A DNA stretch of 64,000 nucleotides from Gracilariopsis chorda (Eukaryota; Rhodophyta; Florideophyceae; Gracilariales; Gracilariaceae), in NCBI GenBank assembly GCA_003194525.1, contig NBIV01000062.1, forward strand, positions 1 to 64,000, read 5' to 3'. Positions 9,575 through 19,599 of the stretch are shown here, piece by piece (the first letter of the stretch is position 1; every line of letters starts with the position of its first letter). A model generated the notes under the pieces. It had not been told where the DNA came from and did no database searches. It saw nothing but the letters and a program-made list of their open reading frames with translations. Both the position numbers and the translations under genes were made by a program.

Positions 9575-10035
9575 TATCGCGGGAGCGTTGTCAGTGCGTG
9601 TCCGGTCGGTTGATTCGATGGATCCCTCTCGTACAGCGGCTGTGGGAGGACGCGGAATTTCGCTCGGCGCGCAAGAGCTCGGCCGTTCGGAGGCAGGCGA
9701 TCGCTTGCGTGGAACCGTCGCTGGCTGCGTACTTCAGGAGTCCTAAGGACACGACGCGCCGTTGCACCGCGTTGTAACTTCAGCCGAGCGTCCAATGCGC
9801 TGACACGTACGATCCCTGCATCCGCACCCAGGGCCGTGACGGTACGGTCGGCGTTCGAACTTGAATACGCCTTCGAAAGCGCTCCGTGGGCGGCAGAAGT
9901 CGGAAGTCCGTTCGGGAAAATTCGACATAACCCCCCCCCCCCCCGGCCCGGGCGGGCCAATTTCTAAACCGGTCGGATTAGCGCTCGTACGAGACCGAGC
10001 ACCGTGCGGGAGCACTTCGCGGACGAAGCGCGCTC
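9575..10035. other. Spacer with 14-base poly-C run; no gene
   Basis: GC-rich DNA upstream of the antisense ORF. It contains a run of 14 C (9931-9944) followed by GGCCCGGGCGGGCC; a reverse-complementary block GGCCCGCCCGGG lies near 10,060 at the start of the LTR, so a stem about 100 bases apart is possible. Only short open frames are seen. Confidence 0.6.
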
Positions 10036-10046
10036 TAGGAGGGGGG
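10036..10046 (+). other. Polypurine tract 2 of A', before the 3' LTR
   Basis: TAGGAGGGGGG, two bases before TGTAGTATAG, where an LTR of the TG type would begin. Identical to the tract at 6,131-6,141. Confidence 0.65.
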
Positions 10047-10048
10047 TC

Positions 10049-10690
10049 TGTAGTATAGCGGGCCCGCCCGGGAGTGCACTTCAGAGTGTGCTTGAGTGCC
10101 TTCAAGCACCGTATCCGAGCGGATTGTTTGGCACGTTATGATTGGCCGAACGGAATCGTTGAGTGGTGCACGGGAGCGGGCAATGCCATTGGTTGTGCAC
10201 TCATAGCCCACAGGTGTACACGTGCCGGACGGCTGAGGTGCAGGGTTGCTGCGCCAGACGGACAGGTAGCCACGTGGCTGGTGGCATTTGTACGATAGGC
10301 TTAGATATTTTAATAATTTTATCCGTACGTAGTAGAAGGGTAGCGATTGCGGTGCAGGTTGAGCTCGAGGTGCAGTACTTAGTGCACCTCGCTCCCCGCT
10401 ACCCACACTCAGTAAACGGTAAGCACCACCGTCCCGAACTACTTTTGTCTCTAAAGCAGACCTGAGACATTACTCCGTACGGCACTCAACTAGGTTTACA
10501 AGCCGTTCGGACTCTTCGCGCGTATCTCGACCGCGCCTGACGTACCTAACCGCCCAGTCTTTCCTACGACCGCCCGGTGCTGGCGCTCGTCCCCACGCAT
10601 CACCTCCCCCCCGACCAGATCTCGTGACCCATCACGCCCCGCTACGCACGCCGAGCGGATACTGCTTCTAGGACACACTTTCAATTGTGT
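10049..10690 (+). repeat. Probable 3' LTR of element A'
   Basis: Starts TGTAGTATAG right after a polypurine tract. The start resembles those of the element B LTRs (TGTAGGAGAA and TGTAGAAGAA). A block with CACGTGGCT around 10,274 resembles one in the LTR of A read on the minus strand. The 3' limit is not visible. Confidence 0.55.
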
Positions 10691-10878
10691 GAATTAGAGT
10701 CACTATCTCACACCCATCTCTGCAATCAAATCTCATCTCCGTTTACGACCTAGCACGGACATATGGCAAATTATCATTCTTTCCAAAGTCAGCCTTCATC
10801 CATGACCGTCGAAACAACAACAAATTTATCGCTTCCGCCACTCACACCAATGGCACTTATGTACTGAACACCACAAAA

Positions 10879-11883
10879 ATGCGTTGCAGACCGCAAATAA
10901 AGGACAGGTTATCAGCATATGGCACGCGCAAAATACCCCATAATCGTCACCGACCAACGCGCAAACGGGCGCCACGCAAGCCACAACAACCACACCAGGC
11001 GACCACCACGACCACCAATACGAAGCAACCAGCGCTCTTCATACCTACCACCCAACCAGCGCTTCCAAAACATCTCCACAGCATTGCCATCGACACGCAT
11101 TCAGAGGCGAAACCAACCCACGTCAAACTGATGCACGATTGGCACTTGAGACTAGGACACCCCCATCCACGCACGATCCAGAAAATGGCAAAGCAACGGC
11201 TGCTACCCAATATCCCTGAGATATTGGCAAAACCTGTGGCCCCCATCACCTGCAGTGGCTGCCATACAGCAAAACTGCGCCCATCTCCGCACACAAAAAC
11301 AACACACACCACTATCCCTGGTAAACAGGTTTCCTCCAACGTAATCGGACCCATTTCGCCACCGGCGCGAATCAACAACAACAAATATGCGATCACGTTC
11401 ATGGAAACTGCAACTAGGTACCTTTTTCTAGCCCTCCTTTCCTCCCGAAGGGAGGTTTTCAACGCGATCATGCAGCATCTTGAGACCATTGGCAACCACA
11501 CAGGCCGCTATCCTCACTTATTTCGATGCGACAACGCCGCTGAATACACATCAAGGCAGACGAAGTACTTCCTCCAACAGCGCGGCATCACCCTCTCGCC
11601 TACGATTCCCTACACACCACAAGAAAATGCGCTAGCGGAAAGGATTAACCAAACACTCATGCGGACTGCCAGAGCAGCACTGATACACAGTCAGCTCGAC
11701 GAAACATATTGGGGCGCTGCGCTGCTTGAGACTGCCTTCAAATACAATATCACATACCACACAGCAATCGACAATCTTCCCCACACTGCTCCGCAGGGGA
11801 AACCTCCACGAATAGCAAAAATTATCGCCTTCGGCCAATTGGGATCCATACCATCCCTCCTCCCGAACAAACACAAACTATAG
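10879..11883 (+). CDS. Copia I integrase region (remnant)
   Basis: Integrase zinc-binding part (WHLRLGHPHPRTI, then CSGCHTAK) is followed by the catalytic core with FRCDNAAEYTS and TPQENALAERINQTLMRT, which hold the second acidic residue and the glutamate. Upstream of 10,879 the frame already carries the end-of-protease region (SFFPKSAFIHDR). In the family this enzyme joins element DNA to the genome. The frame ends before the integrase C-terminal part. Confidence 0.85.
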   Translation: MRCRPQIKDRLSAYGTRKIPHNRHRPTRKRAPRKPQQPHQATTTTTNTKQPALFIPTTQPALPKHLHSIAIDTHSEAKPTHVKLMHDWHLRLGHPHPRTIQKMAKQRLLPNIPEILAKPVAPITCSGCHTAKLRPSPHTKTTHTTIPGKQVSSNVIGPISPPARINNNKYAITFMETATRYLFLALLSSRREVFNAIMQHLETIGNHTGRYPHLFRCDNAAEYTSRQTKYFLQQRGITLSPTIPYTPQENALAERINQTLMRTARAALIHSQLDETYWGAALLETAFKYNITYHTAIDNLPHTAPQGKPPRIAKIIAFGQLGSIPSLLPNKHKL

Positions 11884-12417
11884 CGGCGAGCAGAACCTGT
11901 GCGATATATGCACGGCATTGACGAAAACCACATAGCCGTTATGAACATCCGCACGAGAAAATACCACATAGCCAGGAACTCTGACTTTCACCCCCATCAC
12001 CCTCACCTAGACCCATGCCGCGACACAAACCGTGTGTCCAAAGCAGTCCAACACAAATCCAATCACAAAACCCAGCGAAACATCCACAGATCACGACGGA
12101 CCCCCCAAACCCAAATCCCCACAAGCATTACCACCAACACGCCCCCACCCAAAACCACAAACCACGCCAGGCAATACCCGGACGCTGCGGAATAGAAAAA
12201 GGCCCATGACGCGGAATTAGACACACTGGATGCCACGAAAGCCATCGATTGGACTGCTCAACCCCTCCCACCACGGCATTACATAGTACCAACAACATGG
12301 ACATACCGATACAAGCGACACACCCCGACCTCCATCCAGCGCAAAGCACGATGCTCCGTGCGAGGTGACCGAATGAAGCCACACATCCACTACGACCCAT
12401 AACACACGGCTTCATAC

Positions 12418-13720
12418 ATGGCCGACAAAACAACAATACGAGTAATCCTTGCATTGGCTGCAGCACACGATTTACATCTCGAACACTTCGACATAACAAG
12501 TGCCTACCTCCACAAAAAATACGATCCATCGAAAGACGTATTTGTATGGCAACCAGCGCGATTCGATGGCAGCTACAAACACTCTCAGCCAGCCGGGAAA
12601 CTTCTGCTCAACCTCTATGGATCACCACCGGCTGGAAATATTTACTCAACCGCGCAAAAGCAGTTTCTCATCCTACATGGTGCCCAACAGACCAAGTCCG
12701 ACCCCTCGCTCTACATCATCCGATATCAAGGACATTACGCACTAATGGCCGTATCGACTGATGACTTTTTCGTCGCCGCCTCCCATCCCGTCGCATCCAA
12801 TGAGGTTCAGCAAATGCTATCACTGAAGTACAAAGTGAAACGAATTGGATTTCCCGCCAACTACCTGAACTGGAGGATCCGTCGCACTGACGACGGCATA
12901 CACATATCCCAGCCTTCATTCATCAGTAAATTGCAGGCAAAGCTACGACTCCAGACTGCCAACCCAACAGCTACACCCTATCCATCAGGTGTTGCCTACG
13001 ATGCTCCCGCCAAAACCGAACCTGAATATTCCAAAATCGCCTCACTGTACCGCGAAGCTGTCGGTGACTTGCGATACCTCGCCGATTCCACCCGCCCCGA
13101 CATCGCGTTTGCCACCTCTGTCTTGCACGAGCGATGCAAAAACCTACAGAAAGACACTGTAACCTACTCAAAGCCGCAGTTAAGTACGTCGGAAGCACAC
13201 CGCATCACGGCCTACTATTCCCGAAACGACCGACTCATCAACTGATAACATACGCCGATGCCGACTTTGCAACCTGCAAAAAATCACGAAAATCAATAAG
13301 TGGACATGTCCACCAACTTGGCGACAGCACTATATACTGGCTTGCACAAAACCAACACATCGTTGCAATGTCCACCTGTGAAGCCGAATATGTATCTGCA
13401 GCTCGAGCTGCACAAGCTTTGCTCTGGCTGCAGAACTTGCTGCAAGAGATCCCTCACCCACCCACGCTGCGACCCACTCTCTACGTGGACAATGAGTCCG
13501 CGGTGCAAATTGGCAACAACACTGCGCCAACCAAAGAAACGCAAGCACATTGATATCAAACATCACTTCTTAAAAGACCATGTCTTGAACAAACGGTGCA
13601 GGCTCATATACATACCGGGTCATCAAATGCGTGCTGATGCACTACCCAAACCATTGCCCAAACCCCTATTCCTGAAGCACATGCACAACATCGGCGTCAT
13701 TCCTGCCCCTCCCCCTCGCA
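12418..13720 (+). CDS. Copia I reverse transcriptase and RNase H (remnant)
   Basis: RT blocks: LEHFDITSAYLHK, KLLLNLYGSPPAG, VSTDDFFVAA at the active site, and YREAVGDLRYLADSTRPDIAFA. RNase H blocks follow: YADADFATCKKSRKSISG, MSTCEAEYVSAARAAQ, YVDNESAVQIGNN and HIDIKHHFLKDHV with RADALPKPLPK at the end. These identify a Copia-type polymerase. It is spread over more than one frame. Confidence 0.88.
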
Positions 13721-13722
13721 TT

Positions 13723-13980
13723 CAGGGGAGTGAGAGGCCGAAAACGGCTACGAATGCAAGGGCAAGCGCAGGAAAGCACGCCACCACCCTTAATGCACGA
13801 TCGCACGAGACGCCAAAGACGCCGAACAGCAATACCACGTAAGATAGACAGCTGTCAGTAGCTAGGCACCACCAAATAAAATATGCACCGGCCGCCGCCG
13901 CACGGGAGTTGCGACGATCCCGGGGGCATGGCGAGCTTTCGTCTAAAGAGGAGGTTCGAGTACTCCTTTCACGATAACTA
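13723..13980 (+). repeat. Polypurine tract and probable 3' LTR start of Copia I
   Basis: CAGGGGAG (13,723-13,730) is followed by TGAGAGGCCG, the usual layout at a Copia 3' end. The segment holds an AATAAA near 13,875. No upstream copy was found, so the right limit is open; the rest up to 14,120 has no gene. Confidence 0.5.
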
Positions 13981-14120
13981 ATCAGCAACTCATCAAGATA
14001 TCGGAGCTCATTGCTACCTTTCGTCTACAACTTTTCCTTCACATGCAAACAAAACCTATTCGATGCACTGTGCATCATAAGCCACGTTCCAAACACATAA
14101 AAGGCTAGTTCCACAAGTTC

Positions 14121-14619
14121 TGTCCTGGCCAGTGCGTTTCTATTATTGTGATTCCCCCAGCCCGTTCACGCCACGACAGTAGCGCGGATACAGAAGGCGG
14201 GGAGCGAGCTTGTTCTAAGTGAGGCACAGCACGTACGACTAAGAGCAGCATAGCCCAAATAATATTGCGTCGTGCCAGCTAGTGGGTGGCACGAATAGCC
14301 GGCACCAGCCCACGGCTGGGCTATAAACCCCAAGGGTCGCTTTCTGCAACCGTTTGTCTACGCGCGTGCGCTAAGAAAGCGGCGCGCAAAACAGTGACGA
14401 TACAATACTGGATGGTGCGCATGCGCTTGTGGCCGTTCTAGAAACCATTCTAGTCTATATAAACAATAAAGGCTTCCCTCTCTGGGAACTTCGGGCAGAG
14501 CGAACTAGCCAACCTAACTCGCCAACAGCACCGTCCTTCTCTTTTTCCCACGCCCTGTTGCTCCAACTCAAACCAAACGTGCCGTCTGCTGCGGTGCTTT
14601 TACCTCACGATCTGTCACA
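14121..14619 (+). repeat. 5' LTR of element H
   Basis: 499 bp, TGTCCTGG to TGTCACA, alignable over its full length with 30,924-31,427. TATATAAA (14,456-14,463) is followed after one base by AATAAA (14,465-14,470), so promoter and a polyadenylation-like signal are almost fused. Confidence 0.9.
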
Positions 14620-14867
14620 GTAACTACTTAAGCGCAAAACGATTACGGGTTATTTGCATCTCAAATTTTGGCAATTTATTTTTCAGTATAACCGATTCAA
14701 CCAATTAGGTGAACCAACGTGGCCCTACGGTTCGACAGACCATTGTCGCCAGCATGGAGACTCCTTTTCTAACTGGAGAGGCTACTAAACATTTCGCGGC
14801 ATTCAAAAAAAAGCTTGATTTGTAAGAGAAACAGGGGACCGAGAAAAATCGTGAGCCAGGGGTTGCA

Positions 14868-15644
14868 ATGACTCCCCTGTCCTACCGTGTTTCAATAAAT
14901 GACGACCATTTGCAGATCTTTATCACAGCTGAGTGGATCAAAGCTCCGAGAATCGAAGACATCACTGAGCAGCAACTGATCGATTGCATGCAAAACAAAG
15001 CCCCAATCATACCAGATGGCAATGATCTTGCTCGCATTGAGAGAGCGGTTTGTAACCTCAAAATAGACGTCAACATTAAGGAAATTGAGGATCGCCTTTG
15101 GAGATTGCATTTACATTATTCAAACGGCCGTGAGGCAGCGTATATCATCGATCTCCCGCAAAAGAAACCTCAAATTGCTATAAGGCCCATACTCAAGCGC
15201 ATAAGACCCACCGCACTATGTCACTGCATGGAAGACCTAATTCTTTGGCGTAGAGGCGGGGATTTTGGGACAAAAAACTTCGTTTCTTTTATGTGTGAAT
15301 TGGCGAAGCAAGTGAAGTAGCTCGACAAGGAACAGGAACCCCGCTCGCGCAGATCGTACAGCACAGACGCTAACGAATCGGATGGTTCTGATGCCGAGAA
15401 TGGCGGCGATAGGAAACGGGCAACGAAGAAAGGAAAATCCAAGCAAAGGAAGGGAAACCGCTCAAGGGCAGAAAAAGGTTCCAAAGGAAATGAAGACAGC
15501 CTGTCCTCCAAGGATAATATTAGCGGTGCTCAAAAAGCTCGTGGAAACGAAATAAGCCTGCCTGTCAGAACCCGAAATGCGACGGTGATCATTTCGTGGA
15601 TGATTGTCTGATCTCTACTGAAGCTGAGAAAGCGAAGTAAAAGG
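14868..15644 (+). CDS. gag: Gag remnant of element H
   Basis: An open frame (14,868-15,320) reads FITAEWIKAPRIEDITEQQL and GTKNFVSFMCELAKQVK, in the style of a retrotransposon Gag. Further on, near 15,557-15,612, a zinc-knuckle-like segment follows (CQNPKCDGDHFVDDC). The gag region is cut at 15,645 by Copia G. Family assignment rests on position behind the LTR and on the knuckle. Confidence 0.65.
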
Positions 15645-15803
15645 TGTGGATGGAGACACGCTGGCCACCAGTTGAGACATTGTTTACAGTCCACTCGTCC
15701 CAACTGGAGGCACCAAATAAATGACCTCGCTGATCTCCCTGCCTTCACCAGTATGAGGGAAAGAGGCAGACAGTGAGAAGCCACAAAGCTACACACAGCT
15801 ACA
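15645..15803 (+). repeat. 5' LTR of Copia G
   Basis: 159 bp, TGTGGATGG to GCTACA. Short for an LTR. Contains AAATAAATGA in its middle. Confidence 0.92.
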
Positions 15804-17168
15804 GGGTAGCATCGCATGCGGTTATCGATAACACCGTCGACGCGAAAAAGGCGTATCGAAAACAATATCGAAAACGTAAGGAACACAGCAACCGCCGGCG
15901 CAAAAGCCGACACTGAATAAACCCTGCTTTAGGCTTCTCTCCAACGCAAGGCTTATCTGCACAAAAGAGTGAGAAACGCTAACGTTCTCCACTCTCTATA
16001 GCGCTTGCGCCTTCGGCGCGCCTTACGCCCGACCACTTTTTCCCAGCTGCGCCAACTGGTGTGGCGCTGCCGAATCATCTCCCCCCCGGGAGCCCGTGCA
16101 CACTCCGCCTTCTCTGCGCCGGACTACTCTCCCGCTTGCGCCCCCTGGTGTGGCGCTCCCGAAGAATCTTCTCCCTCGGCAGCCCGTGCACACTCCGCCT
16201 TCTCCGCGCCGGACAACCTTCCCCCGCATGCACCCATTGTTGAGTCACTGCCAAAGCCCCCCCCTCCAGCACGTGCAGCCTCTACTAACCCCCAGCTTGT
16301 GCACGCTCCGTTTTCGCCGCGCCGGACAAACCCCCCCTTCTCCTTTTCCCACGCTCGCACCTTTCCTGGTTGTCCGTGCCGAGCCCACAAAACCCTCCCG
16401 TATCCGGCGTAACGTTAGAGCGTGCGCACTAGAAGCTTCTTGAAAGCCACCGTGTCGTTGAACAACCCTTGCCCGTGGCTTGTGGTCTGGACCGATCACC
16501 TGAAGCTTCTAGTGGCGACACATCGCAGGTACTGCACTCTCCGCATAACCGCCTTTACCATTGGACCACGAACACAGACGGTGAACTGGAACTATTATAT
16601 AAAGTCCTGAATAAGGCCTCCGCCACTATTAACCCTTCAGGGAAGTTAGCACTTGGCAGAGCTAAGGTTCGCAAGCCGAATACCGGTTGGATATCGACTG
16701 GGGACTTGAACTAAGCCTGCCGATAGCGCACTTGCCGTATAAGTGGCTCAGCTGGGGTGATTGTAGCTGTTCGTAAGGGGACAGGGTGTCTCGTCGTTCG
16801 GCCCGGACTTTAGCGAAGACAAGGACGTTTCAAGGAGCAAGATCACCGCGCAAGTAGCCCTAAGGAATTAGAGGAGGCCAACTGGTGAACACATATCACG
16901 TTGTTAGTAACCTCTCCTGGACATTCCGTAGGTTGCACGCACCCTCGTTCTGGATTGCGCAGCACTTGGACGGGCCGCTGAAATCGCATCTCACCGAGAG
17001 AGTCTTACTCGGAGCCAGAGGTCTGACCTTTAGGGAACCGGAGATAGTATCTGCTGCCAGTGGACCCGGCGACGCAAAAGTAGTACAAGGATCCCTCAAC
17101 CAGTGGGGGACCGGTGAAGAATTCTATCTGCCAGTCTCCATTAGTCTCGCGTTGAGTGATACTCCGCG
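15804..17168 (+). other. Long 5' leader of Copia G with C-rich repeats
   Basis: About 1.36 kb lie between LTR and gag. Around 16,040-16,420 a unit of about 90-100 bases recurs two to three times with divergence; it includes GTGTGGCGCT, AGCCCGTGCACACTCCGCC and GCGCCGGAC. The open frames here are low-complexity and not convincing as genes. Confidence 0.7.
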
Positions 17169-19493
17169 ATGGACTCTGAGACTTACCAAGCAAATAAACG
17201 TATAACCCGTCTAAAAGGGGGCGCCGATTACTACACTTGGCGCATATACATTAGGGATCTCATGCACTCCCTCCAATCATTATTCGTTCTTTCGGAACCT
17301 CGTCCAAATGAAGCATCCGCTGCAGCTCGAAAGAGATGGGACGACGCCGATCGAAAGGCAAGATCGGCCAACGTCCAAAACCTTGACAGACAGCCGATCG
17401 TCGCAGTTTCGGAACTACTCGAAAGAGAACACTGCTCTGCTTTGGAGGTATGGAATAAACTCGAGTCTACATATAAGAAGGACAACATGCAATCCAAATT
17501 GAACCTCCGCCAAAAGCTAAGCACCTTGACATTCAAGAATGGCGACGACGTACAGAGACATTTACTCAAGTTGGAGACAACCTACTTAGAACTTGCTGGA
17601 CTGGGTGACCCACTCACAAAAAAGGAGCGAACTGCGACTCTGCTCCGTATCTTGCCAGACTCACTAATGGCAATCACATTATTGGCGGACGCAACCAACA
17701 TGGAATACGATCAAGTCGATTCGCTTGTGCGATCCGAAATGGACCGACGTGTTCATCGGGCATCGACATATACCACGAAGGCTACAGAAGCCAAGAAAGA
17801 TAGCATTCACCCTTACCCCGCTGCGAAGAAGACTACAACCCGACGCAAGCAGCATGCAAAAGGGAACAAGAAGGGAGTTGTAGGTTGGAATTGTGGACGC
17901 ATAGGCCACATCAGGGCCGAATATTGGCGCAAGAATAATAAGAACTCCAATAATAATAAACATAACAATGGCGAAGGACGCAATAACAATCGAGCTTGGG
18001 ACTCTAACAAATTCACCGACGCCCACAACCAAGGGCGACCAAACGCTAACCGCCACCACGGCGACAGATACAAGAACCACTACCGCGGATTCATAGCATT
18101 AGCTAATGCCAGTCTCTACCAGGACAACATAACCCCAACATGGCTGGACTCTGGGGCTAGTCATGTTTTCATCAAGGACAAATCGTTGTTCTGGGAATAT
18201 CACCAAACACCTCCGCAAACAGTAAACACTTGCGACCACCAGTCAGAGAACGTAGGTTGCGGAAAAATAAAGCTACCCTTAGGAACCGGACTCATGTTAC
18301 CGGCCAAACATACCCCAACCTTCGACTCTAACTTGGTATCCTTATCTATCCTGGTGAATTACGTCGAGGTGCAATACTCAAACGGATTTGTAATTAAAGA
18401 CCGCAAAACGGGCCAAGTCATACAACACTCCACCCCGAAGGACGGACTCTATCCCATACCGAGCCCCGGATCACGACCACAGGTACAAGCTGCAACACAT
18501 GCACCTGGCAACAGAGCCAAGGATTGGCACGAGAAACTCGGACACCCTGGAAGAGAGAAACTCTTGACATCCATTGATTTGTGTAAAGGAGTACCTAAAC
18601 TCTCTTCAGACGAAGTCAACAACGTCATATGCACTCCATGCATTGACGCCGGCACCCAGCGTGCTCCACTTCGGCAATCAAACTCGGTAGTGCAGACAAC
18701 TTTGGAGTTAACGCACACCGACCTTACTGGACCCATAACCCCGTCCTCTTTACAAGGGTCGAAGTATATGCAAGTCCTCATTGACGATAACACAAGGGCA
18801 AGCTCAATATACTTTCTAAGTAAGAAGGAACAATTCTTTAAATCTGTCCGCTGGTACAAGGCTCGCGCGGAAACCGAACTACCTCCCAACCTAATGTACC
18901 GCGTTCGCCTTGACGGGGCGGGTGAGAATAGGTCAGACGATTTCGTCTCATACGCGATGGAAAATGGCATAGTACTAGAGTTCACCCCACCGCATGCACA
19001 CCAATCGAACGGTGTAGCAGAGAAAGTCCTCCAAGACTTGTGGAAGATGGCTAGAACATTCCTGTTCGCCTCCAAGCTACCGCATGAGCTATGGGAAGAA
19101 GCCATTTCACACGCAAACTACTTGAGAAATCGCCTACTAAATCATCGAGCAGGAATGAAGGTTCCTTACACCTTATGTTTCAGACGAAAACCGGACTTCA
19201 CAAACTTACGGAAGTTTGGGCAAGAAGGCCACGCGTTCATATACAGGCCTGAAACCGGTGCAAATAAGAAGTTCCTACCACGCGCTATTCCTGGACACTT
19301 CGTGGGAATGCAAAGCCCGCGGACACTGTATCGGATATACATCCCATCTATGGGAAAGGTAATAAAGTGCCGCGAGGCAGATTTCAAGGTTACCAAGGAG
19401 TCCCTCCTTCAATCAAAGACCTTATGGACTTCTCGTCTCTCAGACGATACGAAGCCGAGAAAACTATGGGTGAAGATGATGAAGACCATCTAG
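17169..19493 (+). CDS. Copia G gag-protease-integrase polyprotein
   Basis: An ATG at 17,169 opens 774 residues. Residues about 1-200 are Copia Gag (YYTWRIYIRDLM, ALEVWNKLESTYKKDN). A zinc-knuckle-like segment (GWNCGRIGHIRAEYW) follows near residue 240, then an Asn-rich stretch, the protease motif TWLDSGASHVF near 320, the integrase zinc-binding part (WHEKLGHPGREK, CTPCIDAG) near 450, and the catalytic core (LTHTDLTGPI, VRLDGAGEN, HAHQSNGVAEKVLQDL). It is the best preserved Copia frame of the window. Confidence 0.92.
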   Translation: MDSETYQANKRITRLKGGADYYTWRIYIRDLMHSLQSLFVLSEPRPNEASAAARKRWDDADRKARSANVQNLDRQPIVAVSELLEREHCSALEVWNKLESTYKKDNMQSKLNLRQKLSTLTFKNGDDVQRHLLKLETTYLELAGLGDPLTKKERTATLLRILPDSLMAITLLADATNMEYDQVDSLVRSEMDRRVHRASTYTTKATEAKKDSIHPYPAAKKTTTRRKQHAKGNKKGVVGWNCGRIGHIRAEYWRKNNKNSNNNKHNNGEGRNNNRAWDSNKFTDAHNQGRPNANRHHGDRYKNHYRGFIALANASLYQDNITPTWLDSGASHVFIKDKSLFWEYHQTPPQTVNTCDHQSENVGCGKIKLPLGTGLMLPAKHTPTFDSNLVSLSILVNYVEVQYSNGFVIKDRKTGQVIQHSTPKDGLYPIPSPGSRPQVQAATHAPGNRAKDWHEKLGHPGREKLLTSIDLCKGVPKLSSDEVNNVICTPCIDAGTQRAPLRQSNSVVQTTLELTHTDLTGPITPSSLQGSKYMQVLIDDNTRASSIYFLSKKEQFFKSVRWYKARAETELPPNLMYRVRLDGAGENRSDDFVSYAMENGIVLEFTPPHAHQSNGVAEKVLQDLWKMARTFLFASKLPHELWEEAISHANYLRNRLLNHRAGMKVPYTLCFRRKPDFTNLRKFGQEGHAFIYRPETGANKKFLPRAIPGHFVGMQSPRTLYRIYIPSMGKVIKCREADFKVTKESLLQSKTLWTSRLSDDTKPRKLWVKMMKTI

Positions 19494-19599
19494 ACCCTTC
19501 TCTTGCTCATTGCCTTATCGCACACTCACGCTCCAAAGACCTCGGGGATGATAGCAGAGTCCCAAGAGCTTTGAAGAAGCCAGAGTGATGCCAGGATGG

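Larger units (their letters stand above)
5900..10690 (+). mobile_element. Ty3/Gypsy element A', 3' portion with antisense ORF and 3' LTR
   Basis: Only the 3' end is present: chromodomain, a polypurine tract, a 3.9-kb segment holding a long opposite-strand ORF, a second identical polypurine tract and an LTR. The rest of pol is cut off by the insertion of element A and may continue left of the window. The right LTR limit (about 10,690) is set by the start of Copia coding sequence and is approximate. Confidence 0.7.
10740..14120 (+). mobile_element. Ty1/Copia retrotransposon I, 5'-truncated and decayed
   Basis: Remnants of the end of protease, integrase, reverse transcriptase and RNase H in Copia order, then a polypurine tract and probable 3' LTR. 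Gag and the 5' LTR are not found. The coding strand is strikingly poor in G and rich in A and C, unlike all neighbours. It is broken in several places. Confidence 0.8.

Noticed and set aside
9931-9944. Poly-C run as a telomere-like or CRISPR-like repeat
   Set aside because: Single homopolymer run; no repeat array with spacers exists anywhere in the window.
14121-14619. Stand-alone solo LTR
   Set aside because: A matching LTR at 30,924-31,427 with the same GTTC flank and ordered gag-pol pieces between show it is the 5' LTR of one element.
16005-16443. Overlapping plus and minus frames of up to 135 codons in the Copia G leader
   Set aside because: They follow C-rich repeats in every phase and show no domain; explained by composition.
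16620-16715. tRNA-like stretch with GGTTCGCAAGCC
   Set aside because: No cloverleaf or acceptor stem could be drawn; it lies in a retrotransposon leader.
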